Assembly: GCF_039543505.1 (NCBI RefSeq)
Contig: NZ_BAABJW010000004.1
Coordinates: forward strand, 434,001 to 498,000
Direction: 5' to 3'
DNA from: Litoribaculum gwangyangense
GTDB taxonomy: Bacteria; Bacteroidota; Bacteroidia; Flavobacteriales; Flavobacteriaceae
DNA length: 64,000 nucleotides
This document shows positions 33,251 to 42,011 of this stretch, piece after piece (position 1 is the stretch's first letter; every line of letters starts with the position of its first letter). The notes below the pieces were generated by a model. The model worked only from the letters and a program-made list of their open reading frames with translations. It searched no databases and was not told where the DNA came from. Made by a program: the position numbers and the translations under genes.

Positions 33251-34669
33251 CTAAAACTGAAAGTATATGAATTGTTCACCGCTTCCTTGAGCTATTACAA
33301 TCAGGAAAAGCATGATGGCCCAAACCACTCCCAAAACCCAGGAGGGTATTTTTAAGGATACCTCTTTCATAGAAGTATTTCTCATGAACCAATGACATAA
33401 AAACATAAAGCCTATAACAACGCTTACTTTGATGATTGCGAATGTATCTAAAATTTTAACACCTTCTGTTTGCATATAGAACATCGATTTAATCATATTC
33501 CACGCCGTTTTGAATTCTCTAGCTCTAAAGAACACCCAAGTAATATTAACACATGAGAAAGTAATAAAAGCAAGAAAGATACCATTCCAGGCAGTGATTT
33601 TAAAGGGTAAATACCTTCGCTGTAAACGCTCCAATATTAAATAAGTACCATGCAATCCACCCCAAACAATAAAAGTCCAGGCAGCACCATGCCATAAACC
33701 ACCTAAGAGCATTGTTACCATTAATGCAACATAAAGCCTCAAAATACCATGTCTATTACCTCCTAATGGAATATAGAGATAATCTCTTAACCAACTTGAT
33801 AAAGAGATATGCCACCGTTTCCATAAATCTGAAAATCCTAATGATGCATATGGATATTTGAAGTTATCTGGAAGTATAATACCTAGCATTAAAGCTATTC
33901 CAATGGCACAAGTTGAGTAGCCTGCAAAATCAAAAAATATCTGTCCAGAAAACGCCAAGGTACCAATCCATGCATCTACACCATGCAATAATTCATTTGA
34001 ACCAAATACAGAATCGGCTGTTTGAGAAAGTAACGTATCGGCCATGACTACTTTTTGGAACAAACCAATGGTTAGTAAAAACAATCCCCAAATAAACTGA
34101 TTGATAGTAGCCTTTTTTTCTTCATAAAATTGGGTAATCAAATCTTGAGCTCTTACGATAGGACCGGCCACTAGCTGGGGAAAGAAGGTAACATATAAGG
34201 CGAAATCTAAAAAGGTTTTTGCCCTTTCTGTTTTACGTTTATACATATCAATAGTGTAAGACATGGTTTGAAATGTATAGAAGGATATTCCCATAGGCAG
34301 TATGATATCCATTGGTTGCGACTTATAGCCGTATCCATAAGCTGTATTGACAACAGTTGTGAAATTATCCAGAAGGAAATCGCGATATTTGAAGAATGCC
34401 AAAAAACCTAAATTTACCACCATGCTCAATATGAGCCACCATTTTCTTTTTCTTTCATTTTCTTCAATGGCCAAATTTTTACCAGCAACCCAATCAACCA
34501 CTGTTGAAATCCATAATAAAATTACTAGTGGAGGATTCCAAATGCCATAGAACACATAACTTGCTAGCAATAGCATACGTTTTTTACCCGTCCAACTAAA
34601 AATTCTTGAATAATAAAGTGCTAAAACGATAACCAAGAATAGAACAAAACTTAATGAATTAAATAACAT
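33251..34669 (-). CDS. MBOAT family O-acyltransferase (AlgI/PatA-like)
   Basis: The 472-residue protein has about ten to twelve membrane segments. The MBOAT catalytic histidine region reads GGLWHGAAWTFIVWGGLHG. WKRWHISLSSWLRDYLYIPL and PMGISFYTFQTMSYTIDMY are also family hallmarks. AlgI/PatA-type proteins pass acetyl groups across the inner membrane for O-acetylation of alginate, peptidoglycan or other polymers. The downstream gene neighbour upstream in the operon (34672-35709) looks like the SGNH partner that such systems need. No alginate synthesis gene is present. Confidence 0.93.
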   Translation of the reverse strand: MLFNSLSFVLFLVIVLALYYSRIFSWTGKKRMLLLASYVFYGIWNPPLVILLWISTVVDWVAGKNLAIEENERKRKWWLILSMVVNLGFLAFFKYRDFLLDNFTTVVNTAYGYGYKSQPMDIILPMGISFYTFQTMSYTIDMYKRKTERAKTFLDFALYVTFFPQLVAGPIVRAQDLITQFYEEKKATINQFIWGLFLLTIGLFQKVVMADTLLSQTADSVFGSNELLHGVDAWIGTLAFSGQIFFDFAGYSTCAIGIALMLGIILPDNFKYPYASLGFSDLWKRWHISLSSWLRDYLYIPLGGNRHGILRLYVALMVTMLLGGLWHGAAWTFIVWGGLHGTYLILERLQRRYLPFKITAWNGIFLAFITFSCVNITWVFFRAREFKTAWNMIKSMFYMQTEGVKILDTFAIIKVSVVIGFMFLCHWFMRNTSMKEVSLKIPSWVLGVVWAIMLFLIVIAQGSGEQFIYFQF

Positions 34670-34671
34670 AC

Positions 34672-35709
34672 TTAGTTAGTTTTAGAATTAGACAAAACAC
34701 CATCTTGTATCATAATCTTGCACAATTCAGTAGTAAAATATTGTGCATCTTTTAATGATAAATGCGATTCTTCCGGACAAACCAAATCCTTGAATTGTTC
34801 ATAATCCTCAAAATGGTAACTAGGCACATTGGCTTGTTTTACCAAATCGTCCCAAAATTCATTTCGTGGCATTACCATTTTTTCACCCATTCTTACTCCA
34901 CCAGATGAAGGGCATCTCACTAAAATGGCCTTACCTCCTTTTGCTTTAAATTTTTTTAAGTCTTCTAAAAAGAAAGACATCGTGGATTCTTTGTCTGGAG
35001 GAGGGGATCCCTTTCCAAAAAAATGCCAAACCTTAATAATAGTATTCGCAAATGCGGTATCTGTTACGGTCCGAGAGGTCATCGCCATATTTCTGCGAAT
35101 GGAGGTATCACCAAAATAATAAAAAGGTGGCATAATGGGCCCTCCTGTTCTGTTTCCAATTTGAATATTTCTTAATAGGGATTTTAAATCAATATCATCG
35201 GCCCATTCTTCTTCGTCGGCAGACATTAGAACTAGATTATTCTGTAATGGAATGGATAACTGATAATTCAATTTTTGTGCGTAAGTTTCGTTTTCATAAT
35301 AGTCTACCTTAGATTGCGGCCTTCTCCACGGAAAGGCTCCCGGAAACGTTGTAGAAAAGAATAGACCAGGGGCAACCCCAATCACTACGGTTCCATTAAA
35401 ATCAGTATTTACTACTATGTCATGAAAGGTAGGTAAGGGAGAAGATCCTGTAGATGCCAGTTGTATGGGTTCTTTCCCTGTAGATTCTTTCCATTCGTTT
35501 CTTTGAAAATCAAAAAATGTCCTAGAAGAACCCAAGAGTACGATTTCTCCTTTTGATGCATTTTCAACTTTGCCCCTTTCTAAGGCCCAAAGCGCTTTTT
35601 CGTCGTTTAGTGTTGGATAATAGCCTTGAGAACGCCAATAAAGTTCCCAACCAGCAATAAAAATTAATCCGATAGTTATTCCAATAATGAGAGATTGTTT
35701 GAGATACAT
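34672..35709 (-). CDS. SGNH-like membrane-anchored protein, probable MBOAT partner
   Basis: The 345-residue protein has one N-terminal membrane helix (about residues 6-24) and a large periplasmic domain. A GDS-like motif VLLGSSRTFFDF supplies a candidate serine. Near the C-terminus CPEESHLSLKDAQYFT resembles the Asp/His block of SGNH hydrolases, with Glu where Asp is usual. AlgJ, AlgX and PatB, the partners of MBOAT acyltransferases, have this fold. It ends two bases before the MBOAT gene. It is the first gene of the long leftward operon, and a terminator-like hairpin separates it from the next gene upstream. Confidence 0.7.
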   Translation of the reverse strand: MYLKQSLIIGITIGLIFIAGWELYWRSQGYYPTLNDEKALWALERGKVENASKGEIVLLGSSRTFFDFQRNEWKESTGKEPIQLASTGSSPLPTFHDIVVNTDFNGTVVIGVAPGLFFSTTFPGAFPWRRPQSKVDYYENETYAQKLNYQLSIPLQNNLVLMSADEEEWADDIDLKSLLRNIQIGNRTGGPIMPPFYYFGDTSIRRNMAMTSRTVTDTAFANTIIKVWHFFGKGSPPPDKESTMSFFLEDLKKFKAKGGKAILVRCPSSGGVRMGEKMVMPRNEFWDDLVKQANVPSYHFEDYEQFKDLVCPEESHLSLKDAQYFTTELCKIMIQDGVLSNSKTN

Positions 35710-35739
35710 TTTCGAGATGTTGATTTATTTAATAGTTTC

Positions 35740-35790
35740 AAATAAATTAAACTCGGATACTAAAATTATAATACCCGAGTTTATTTAATA
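35740..35790 (-). terminator. Terminator-like hairpin between 35805 and 35709 genes
   Basis: AAACTCGG (35749-35756) pairs with CCGAGTTT (35775-35782), with partial AT extension outside. On the minus strand an AT-rich tract without a long T-run follows, so termination may be partial. Confidence 0.5.
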
Positions 35791-35804
35791 GCTATGTAAT
35801 TAGA

Positions 35805-36536
35805 TTACTGATTTGAAAGGGATTTACTTAAAGAATACATATAAGACCATTCGTTTGATAGGCTATTTCTAAATTTAGCTCTAATCGCTTTGGCTTTTTC
35901 CTTACCATTAACTTTTTCATAAATGTCCCAAACATTATCTCGCTCTATATCAAGTTCTGCGAAGTTTTTAAAAGGTACGCTCACAAAATAATCAGCTACC
36001 TCTGGTGCTCCACCCACCACACTATACCAAACAGCTCTGGTATCTCCTTCACTTTTTTTCATGGCAGAGGTTAAAGCACCAACCACTTCTCTAAAATCGG
36101 ATGAATTTGAAGTTTTAAAGTTGAAAACATTTACCAATTCTGTATCGCTGGGCCAAGGTGTTGATCGGCTCATTTCCGGTATTGATCTTGCTATATTGCG
36201 ATGAATACTTTTTACATGTGGCATGATTAAATTTACAATAATCATTCGGCATTCTTTTCCAGCAGCATCACCACTTTCATCCATTTCTGCCCAATTGGCC
36301 ATATTACTTGTCATAGTAAATACGGATCCTTCTCCTTGAACTCTGCGCCAAACATTCCATTTATCTTCCCCATTATTTTCTAAGTAACATTCCTTCCATG
36401 TTTTAAATCCTTCAATGAATTGTGCAGTATGCCCTTGTTTTACAGTAATTTCTGTTAAGTTCAATAAAAAACTTTCTGTTTCTTGTGAAATTACTACTAG
36501 TGGTAATAACAATAATAAATACATTAATTTTCTCAT
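35805..36536 (-). CDS. Secreted protein of unknown function with a duplicated fold
   Basis: The 243-residue protein has a signal peptide (residues 1-17, ending VVISQ). The mature part seems to consist of two related halves, about residues 22-115 and 128-230. Each has a beta strand, a helix of the form F.E....W/SAMKK, and an SVPFKNFAELD-like strand-helix, which suggests two ferredoxin-like (dimeric alpha-beta barrel) domains. The family is not recognised with certainty. It follows the SnoaL-like lipoprotein gene by 54 bases on the same strand. Confidence 0.7.
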   Translation of the reverse strand: MRKLMYLLLLLPLVVISQETESFLLNLTEITVKQGHTAQFIEGFKTWKECYLENNGEDKWNVWRRVQGEGSVFTMTSNMANWAEMDESGDAAGKECRMIIVNLIMPHVKSIHRNIARSIPEMSRSTPWPSDTELVNVFNFKTSNSSDFREVVGALTSAMKKSEGDTRAVWYSVVGGAPEVADYFVSVPFKNFAELDIERDNVWDIYEKVNGKEKAKAIRAKFRNSLSNEWSYMYSLSKSLSNQ

Positions 36537-36590
36537 AATTTTCGATTTTTGTTAGTAATGGTTGTTAATTTTGATTATTAAATTTTTAAA

Positions 36591-37472
36591 TTATTTATTC
36601 ATGGCATCTGCTATGCCTTTAGTATCGGCAAATTGCTGAAATTGAATAACTTTACCATTTTCAAGGGTCCACAAATGTGCCATTTGAAGATTTATTTCAG
36701 CGCCATTTTTTTTGTATTTAGCTTGGTAACGACCAGTAGCTAATATTTTGTTATTGGTCATTTCTTGTAAGTTTAGGTCTGTTAATTTCCAATATTCCCA
36801 TTCACTGCCAATTCTTGCAAAAACCCCATTTAAAATAGCTTCAAAACCAATGTATGGATTTCCATCTGCAAGTGGGAAATTTTCAGCTTCATTCCATATG
36901 GCATTCTCTGCAATTGCCTCACCAACCGCTGGTATATCACCTTTTTCAAAATCATTATAAATCTTTTGAATGACCATGATGTTATTTGGATTCAAATACG
37001 GGTCTATTCCCAATTGTTCCATAAAAATGAGATTATCCATAAAATCCTGTTCTTGCAAAATCTTTCCATCTTTCATTTTAGCGATTGTAGCTCCTTCTAC
37101 ATTAACCGATTTCCCTGTAGCGGGTATTCCAAAAAAATCACCAGTATGTTTGCCCTCAAATTTCCAATGCTTAACAACCTGATCACCTTGGCCTAAAACG
37201 TCTAAAACCGTAAATTTAATATCAGAAAAGCCTGTTATGAAATTTGAATAGTACGCTTTAAAATCCTCAATACCTACTATGTTTTCGGGTTGAGAAATCA
37301 TGGTGATATCGGTAGAAAAATTACTCTCATTAATTAAGTCTAACTTACCTTGATTTACAATTTCGTCCCATGTATTTGTATATACTTTGATGTTTTTTTC
37401 TACCGTAGGATCTTTGCATGAAGTTAGGAAAAGGGTAGTAGCAATAAATAAAAGGGTAATAAAGTGTTTCAT
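36591..37472 (-). CDS. Lipoprotein with two SnoaL-like domains
   Basis: The 293-residue protein has a lipoprotein signal (cysteine 19 in FLTSCKD). Two SnoaL/NTF2-like domains follow, at about residues 28-150 and 160-285. Typical strands are FSDIKFTVLDVLGQGDQVVK with KHTGDFFGIPATGKSV in the first, and YQAKYKKNGAEINLQMAHLW in the second. The first domain looks like the ester-cyclase-type subgroup. Such domains bind small molecules; no catalytic function can be assigned. It heads a two-gene unit with the gene at 35805-36536. Confidence 0.8.
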   Translation of the reverse strand: MKHFITLLFIATTLFLTSCKDPTVEKNIKVYTNTWDEIVNQGKLDLINESNFSTDITMISQPENIVGIEDFKAYYSNFITGFSDIKFTVLDVLGQGDQVVKHWKFEGKHTGDFFGIPATGKSVNVEGATIAKMKDGKILQEQDFMDNLIFMEQLGIDPYLNPNNIMVIQKIYNDFEKGDIPAVGEAIAENAIWNEAENFPLADGNPYIGFEAILNGVFARIGSEWEYWKLTDLNLQEMTNNKILATGRYQAKYKKNGAEINLQMAHLWTLENGKVIQFQQFADTKGIADAMNK

Positions 37473-38057
37473 AATATAGTGTTTAAGTTAGGTTGTTATT
37501 TTAGTTTTTGCAAAATAATTTATGCACCCTTTAAAATGAATGAAGGGTAAATAAGGAATTATAATACCATTGAAAAGTCTATGAAATTGATTTATAAAAT
37601 CAAAACTCAAATAAATCATATCGTCTTTTTATCATTATAGCGCTAATAAAAAAGACTTAGGGAACTCTTGTAATATTAGATAATTTACAGGGAATTAACA
37701 AATATTTTATTGAAAATAAACTTAAATAGAATAAAAACCAATAATTGCTTAACATTTGTTAAGGAAATATTGAAGTTTAAAATTCAAATAAATTTTTCTT
37801 TTAGCTATTCCTCTTTTATGCTCAAAAGTCTCAATGAATTTGGTCTTTTGAATATTTCGTGAAAAGTATTTTTTTACTTATTAATTAACTTTGTCATTTC
37901 ACCTTAAACCAGAAAGGTTTTATTCAGCTTTTTCATTTTTGTAAAAAAACAATAAATAATTTGTTTTTTAAATTTTCTTTATTGTGCTGAATATCAACGA
38001 TATCAGGCAGCTATTTTTTTATAAATTTGAATTAAATAATTGATTAAAAAATCATAA
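37473..38057. other. 585-base divergent intergenic region
   Basis: No coding frame beyond about 15 codons is present. The stretch is very AT-rich. Two exact TAnnTTTG matches on the plus strand (TAACTTTG at 37886-37893 and TAAATTTG at 38022-38029) could drive the T9SS cargo gene at 38058. I see no terminator, tRNA or repeat. Confidence 0.5.
38022..38029 (+). promoter_or_regulatory. Putative -7 box of the T9SS cargo gene (TAAATTTG)
   Basis: TAAATTTG is an exact match to TAnnTTTG, 28 bases before the start codon at 38058. No TTG lies at the ideal -33 distance. Confidence 0.4.
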
Positions 38058-39008
38058 ATGAAAACAAAACTACTCTCACTATTTTTTATATCAACTTTAT
38101 TGGGTTTTTCTCAAGCAAACATTGAACAACTACAAAGTGCCACGGGATCCCAATATCTAGTTTTAAGCGGTTCTATTGATCAGTCTATTGATGGTGCTAA
38201 CATATCGTGGGATTTTACAAACTTAACTAATACAACCATTTTATTAACAGACACCTATTCGGTAACGGGTCCTAATTCTACTATTCAAACGAATGAGGGT
38301 TCAACCATTATAAGCACCATTGGTCTTAATAATAATGGTGGTGAAATAGCGGTGACTTCTGCGTTATCATCAGGTATTCAACTAAATTATACAAATTTTG
38401 CCATTATTGGAACCTTTCCTTTAAGTTTTGGTTATTCCAATACTGATTCTGTTGAAGGTGTTTTTAGTGGTGCGGTTTCGGGAAACGTTTTAAATACGAG
38501 TACCATTAATGTTAGTGTTGATGCTTGGGGCAATTTAAAAGTAGGTACTTTTGATGGACCAGTAACAAGGTTAAAAATAATTCAAAATTTAAATTTATTA
38601 GTGGGTGGCATTGTTCCGGGAACAGCAACCCAAACTTCGTATTTTTATTATGATGCAAATAGTGATGATTTGATTTTTAGATCAACACGTCTACAAGTAC
38701 CAGTAGCTGGTATTGATGATACCACTTTGGAAAGTTTATCATCTTATACCTTAAGTACAACTAACAATCAAAAAAATGATTTTGATTTAAAACTTTCAAA
38801 CAATCCAGTTGAAGATGTTCTTCACTTTGTTGTTACAGATCTAGTTGAAATAAAGGCTATAACCATTTCCGATATGGCTGGAAGGATTGTTTATAAAACA
38901 GATACTAGTGCAACTTCATTAAATATTAGTCAATTAGAAACAGGACTGTTTATGGTTTCAGTATCTACAAATAAAGGTTTAGTAACTAAGAAATTTTTAA
39001 AGAAATAA
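38058..39008 (+). CDS. Secreted protein with T9SS type A sorting domain
   Basis: The 316-residue protein has a signal peptide (residues 1-18, ending GFSQ) and a beta-rich, Ser/Thr/Asn-rich central part of unknown function. A C-terminal type A sorting domain of about 75 residues follows: LSNNPVEDVLHF, then ISDMAGRIVYKT, then LETGLFMVSVSTNKGLVTKK and a final KFLKK. It is expected to cross the outer membrane by the type IX system and stay on or leave the surface. It is a single-gene unit with its own promoter-like box and terminator. Confidence 0.88.
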   Translation: MKTKLLSLFFISTLLGFSQANIEQLQSATGSQYLVLSGSIDQSIDGANISWDFTNLTNTTILLTDTYSVTGPNSTIQTNEGSTIISTIGLNNNGGEIAVTSALSSGIQLNYTNFAIIGTFPLSFGYSNTDSVEGVFSGAVSGNVLNTSTINVSVDAWGNLKVGTFDGPVTRLKIIQNLNLLVGGIVPGTATQTSYFYYDANSDDLIFRSTRLQVPVAGIDDTTLESLSSYTLSTTNNQKNDFDLKLSNNPVEDVLHFVVTDLVEIKAITISDMAGRIVYKTDTSATSLNISQLETGLFMVSVSTNKGLVTKKFLKK

Positions 39009-39027
39009 ATAACAAAGAGTTATGAAT

Positions 39028-39060
39028 AAAAAAGGGTTTCAAAATTTGAAACCCTTTTTT
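39028..39060. terminator. Bidirectional terminator between the T9SS cargo gene and lysA
   Basis: AAAAAAGGGTTTCAAA and TTTGAAACCCTTTTTT are perfect complements around one base. The right arm ends one base before the lysA stop codon region, serving both convergent genes. Confidence 0.92.
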
Positions 39061-39061
39061 A

Positions 39062-40297
39062 TTAGTTTACCATAGGTTTTTCTTTTTTGATAGAAAAATC
39101 AACTTCAATTTGATTGTTTAAAATGTCTTCAAAGGTTTCTCTTTTTCTTATTAAATGAGCTTTGTTATTAAACCATAACACTTCCGCAGGACGGAAACGT
39201 GAGTTATAGTTACTTGCCATAGAGAAGCAATAAGCCCCAGCATTTTTAAAACATAAAACATCACCTTCGTTAATTTCATTGATGCGTCTATTGTTTCCAA
39301 AAGTATCGGTTTCACATATATAGCCTACAACAGTATAAAAACGCTCACGACCTTTAGGATTTGAAATGTTGGTTATCTCATGATGCGATCCGTAAAACAT
39401 CGGTCGAATTAAATGGTTAAAACCAGAATCTACCTGAGCAAAAACCGTTGAGGTAGTTTGTTTGATGGCATTTACTTTGGTTAAGAAATATCCAGATTCA
39501 CTAACTAAAAACTTTCCTGGTTCAAATGCCAGAGTTAAATCCTTGCCATATTCTTTACAAAAGGCATTGAATTTTGTAGATAGTTTTTCACCTAATTCTT
39601 CTATATTGGTTTCAATATCACCAACTTTATAAGGAACTTTAAAACCAGAACCAAAATCAATAAAGTCTAAATTTTTAAATTGTTTGGCAGTTTCAAATAA
39701 AATTTCGCTGGCGTACAAAAAAACTTCTATATCCAAAATATCACTTCCCGTATGCATATGAATACCATTTATGGTCATTTTGGTGTTTTCAACAATGCGA
39801 AGAATATGAGGAATTTGATGTATCGATATGCCAAATTTAGAATCGATATGACCTACAGAAATATTTGCATTTCCTCCAGCCATCACATGTGGATTAATTC
39901 GAATACATACTGGCACTTTTGGGTGTTTGGTTCCAAACTGTTCTAAAATGGAAAGATTGTCAATATTTATTTTTACACCAAGTTTGGCAGCCTCTTCAAT
40001 TTCATCTAATGAAACCCCATTGGGAGTGAAAATAATTTGATCTGCTTTAAAGCCAGCTGCTAAACCTAATTGAACTTCTTGAATTGAAACTGTATCAATA
40101 CCCGAACCAAAAGAATTAAATAATTTTAAGATGGAAATATTTGATAAGGCTTTTACAGCATAATTAATTTTTAAATGCTTTACAGTTTTAAAAGCATTCG
40201 TAAGTCTTTTATATTGAGATTCAATTTTATCAGCATCATAAACATATACTGGGCTACCAAATTCCTCTACAGTCTGAAGCAATTGACTTTCTGTCAT
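39062..40297 (-). CDS. lysA: Diaminopimelate decarboxylase
   Basis: LysA converts meso-diaminopimelate to lysine, using pyridoxal phosphate. The 411-residue protein has the PLP lysine in YAVKALSN (Lys49) and the glycine-rich phosphate region FIDFGSGFKVPY. HMHTGSDI and EPGKFLVSESG are conserved, and the active-site cysteine region appears as GYICETDTFG. This Fold III layout is typical. It stands alone, divergent from sucC. A TATATTTG box is located about 18 bases before the start. Confidence 0.96.
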   Translation of the reverse strand: MTESQLLQTVEEFGSPVYVYDADKIESQYKRLTNAFKTVKHLKINYAVKALSNISILKLFNSFGSGIDTVSIQEVQLGLAAGFKADQIIFTPNGVSLDEIEEAAKLGVKINIDNLSILEQFGTKHPKVPVCIRINPHVMAGGNANISVGHIDSKFGISIHQIPHILRIVENTKMTINGIHMHTGSDILDIEVFLYASEILFETAKQFKNLDFIDFGSGFKVPYKVGDIETNIEELGEKLSTKFNAFCKEYGKDLTLAFEPGKFLVSESGYFLTKVNAIKQTTSTVFAQVDSGFNHLIRPMFYGSHHEITNISNPKGRERFYTVVGYICETDTFGNNRRINEINEGDVLCFKNAGAYCFSMASNYNSRFRPAEVLWFNNKAHLIRKRETFEDILNNQIEVDFSIKKEKPMVN

Positions 40298-40314
40298 AAT
40301 TTCTAATTTTTTGT

Positions 40315-40322
40315 CAAATATA
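40315..40322 (-). promoter_or_regulatory. Putative -7 box of lysA (TATATTTG)
   Basis: The minus-strand TATATTTG is identical to the -7 box of tRNA-Thr. The predicted start leaves a leader of only about ten bases. Confidence 0.45.
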
Positions 40323-40463
40323 TTTCTTTAAAGTATATAAATAATAAATCGATTAAAAATTTATTAAAATTAAACAAAATGTTAAATAAATAACATTAAA
40401 TAGATATTAACTTTAATTGTAAGTTTTAATAATTAAATATTAGGGTAAGTTAACATGATTATT

Positions 40464-40471
40464 TACTTTTG
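40464..40471 (+). promoter_or_regulatory. Putative -7 box of sucC (TACTTTTG)
   Basis: TACTTTTG is an exact TAnnTTTG match 25 bases before the sucC ATG. It is followed directly by the inverted repeat at 40472-40492. Confidence 0.45.
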
Positions 40472-40492
40472 TGCCTATTAAACTTTTAGGCA
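40472..40492. repeat. Inverted repeat TGCCTA-N9-TAGGCA before sucC
   Basis: The two six-base arms (40472-40477 and 40487-40492) flank the expected transcription start of sucC. The position suits an operator or a short leader hairpin; which one cannot be told. Confidence 0.4.
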
Positions 40493-40496
40493 AATT

Positions 40497-41687
40497 ATGA
40501 ATTTACACGAATATCAAGGTAAAGAAATATTAAGCAGTTTTGGTGTACGTATTCAACGTGGTATTGTTGCACAAAATGCTCAAGAAGCGGTGGCAGCTGC
40601 TAAACAATTAACTAGTGAAACAGGAACCAGTTGGTATGTTATTAAGGCTCAAATACACGCTGGTGGTCGTGGAAAAGGTGGTGGTGTTAAGCTTGCCAAA
40701 AATCTTCAGGAGGTTGAGGAAATTGCAGGAAAGATTATAGGCATGGATTTGATTACGCCGCAAACTGCAGCTACAGGGAAGCGTGTACACCAAGTTTTGG
40801 TTGCTGAAGATGTTTATTATCCTGGTGAAAGCGAAACGGATGAGTTTTATATGTCTGTCTTATTAAACAGAGGTACAGGTCGTAATATGATTATGTATTC
40901 TACCGAAGGCGGTATGGATATTGAAACAGTAGCCGAAGAAACACCACATTTAATATTTACAGAAGAAATCGATCCAACTGTAGGTTTAATGCCTTTTCAG
41001 GCCAGACGTATTGCATTCAACTTAGGCTTGTCAGGAAATGCTTTTAAAGAAATGACAAAGTTTGTTTCTGCTCTATATACTGCCTATGTAAAATCGGACG
41101 CTTCTTTATTTGAAATAAATCCTGTATTAAAAACGAGCGACAATAAAATTATGGCGGTTGATGCTAAAGTGACCATAGATGATAATGCTCTTTTTAGACA
41201 TAAAGATTATGTGAATCTACGTGATATTAGAGAAGAAAGCGCTATTGAAGTTGAAGCCGGAGAAAAAGGTTTGAATTATGTAGATCTTGATGGTAATGTG
41301 GGTTGTATGGTAAATGGTGCAGGTTTAGCTATGGCAACCATGGATTTAATTAAACAAGCAGGGGGCGAGCCAGCAAACTTTTTAGACGTTGGGGGAACAG
41401 CTGATGCTGCTAGGGTAGAAGCTGCTTTTAAGATTATATTAAAAGATCCAGCTGTAAAAGCCATTTTGATTAATATTTTTGGTGGAATAGTTCGTTGCGA
41501 TAGAGTAGCACAAGGGGTTATAGATGCTTACAAAAATATGGGTAACATTAATGTTCCCATTATTGTGCGGTTACAAGGAACTAATGCGGATATTGCTAAA
41601 GAGTTAATAGATAATTCAGGCTTAGCTGTTTTAAGTGCTACTGAATTTCAAGAAGCTGCTGACAAAGTACAACAAGTATTAGCATAA
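40497..41687 (+). CDS. sucC: Succinyl-CoA synthetase beta subunit (ADP-forming)
   Basis: The beta subunit pairs with SucD to interconvert succinyl-CoA and succinate plus ATP in the TCA cycle. The 396-residue protein begins MNLHEYQGKEIL as the family does. It has an ATP-grasp domain with KAQIHAGGRGKGGGVKLA, the LFEINP metal site, and a C-terminal CoA-ligase domain with VNGAGLAMATMD and NIFGGIVRCD. sucD is not adjacent: the next rightward gene is unrelated, so the two subunits are encoded apart, as is usual in Flavobacteriia. Confidence 0.97.
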   Translation: MNLHEYQGKEILSSFGVRIQRGIVAQNAQEAVAAAKQLTSETGTSWYVIKAQIHAGGRGKGGGVKLAKNLQEVEEIAGKIIGMDLITPQTAATGKRVHQVLVAEDVYYPGESETDEFYMSVLLNRGTGRNMIMYSTEGGMDIETVAEETPHLIFTEEIDPTVGLMPFQARRIAFNLGLSGNAFKEMTKFVSALYTAYVKSDASLFEINPVLKTSDNKIMAVDAKVTIDDNALFRHKDYVNLRDIREESAIEVEAGEKGLNYVDLDGNVGCMVNGAGLAMATMDLIKQAGGEPANFLDVGGTADAARVEAAFKIILKDPAVKAILINIFGGIVRCDRVAQGVIDAYKNMGNINVPIIVRLQGTNADIAKELIDNSGLAVLSATEFQEAADKVQQVLA

Positions 41688-41708
41688 TTACTAAATAGGA
41701 AATAAATA

Positions 41709-41741
41709 AAAAGAGCAACTTTTTTAGTTGCTCTTTTTTTG
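41709..41741. terminator. Bidirectional terminator between sucC and the DUF1456 gene
   Basis: AAAAAGAGCAACT and AGTTGCTCTTTTT form the stem. The stop codon of the convergent DUF1456 gene (41724-41726) lies in the loop, so that gene's last bases are part of the terminator. Confidence 0.9.
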
Positions 41742-42011
41742 TTCTTTATAATTCGATTTTGGTTTTTCCTGCTTTTTAATGGTTTCTTTTTTAGGCATAG
41801 GTCCTCGTAGATGAATAACCAAACCGTTTAAAAAGTTACGTAATATTTGATCACCACATTCCATATATTTTGGGTGATCTTCTCTTCTAAAAAAGGCTCC
41901 AAGTTCACTTTTGGAAATTCTAAAATCAACAAGCTCCAAAATTTTCACAATATCATCATCACGAAACTTCAAAGCAACCCGTAATTTTTTTAAAATATCA
42001 TTATTTGTCAT
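41724..42011 (-). CDS. DUF1456 family protein with a single repeat
   Basis: The 95-residue protein contains one DUF1456 unit: NDILKKLRVALKFRDDDIVK, then FRREDHPKYMECGDQILRNF. A Lys-rich tail follows. YehS-type members have two such units and about 155 residues. This one matches the second unit best, as its GDQ.LR.FL phrase shows. The frame is clean at both ends, so it is a short form or an ancient truncation. DUF1456 proteins look helix-turn-helix-like, but their role is not known. Confidence 0.85.
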   Translation of the reverse strand: MTNNDILKKLRVALKFRDDDIVKILELVDFRISKSELGAFFRREDHPKYMECGDQILRNFLNGLVIHLRGPMPKKETIKKQEKPKSNYKEQKKSN

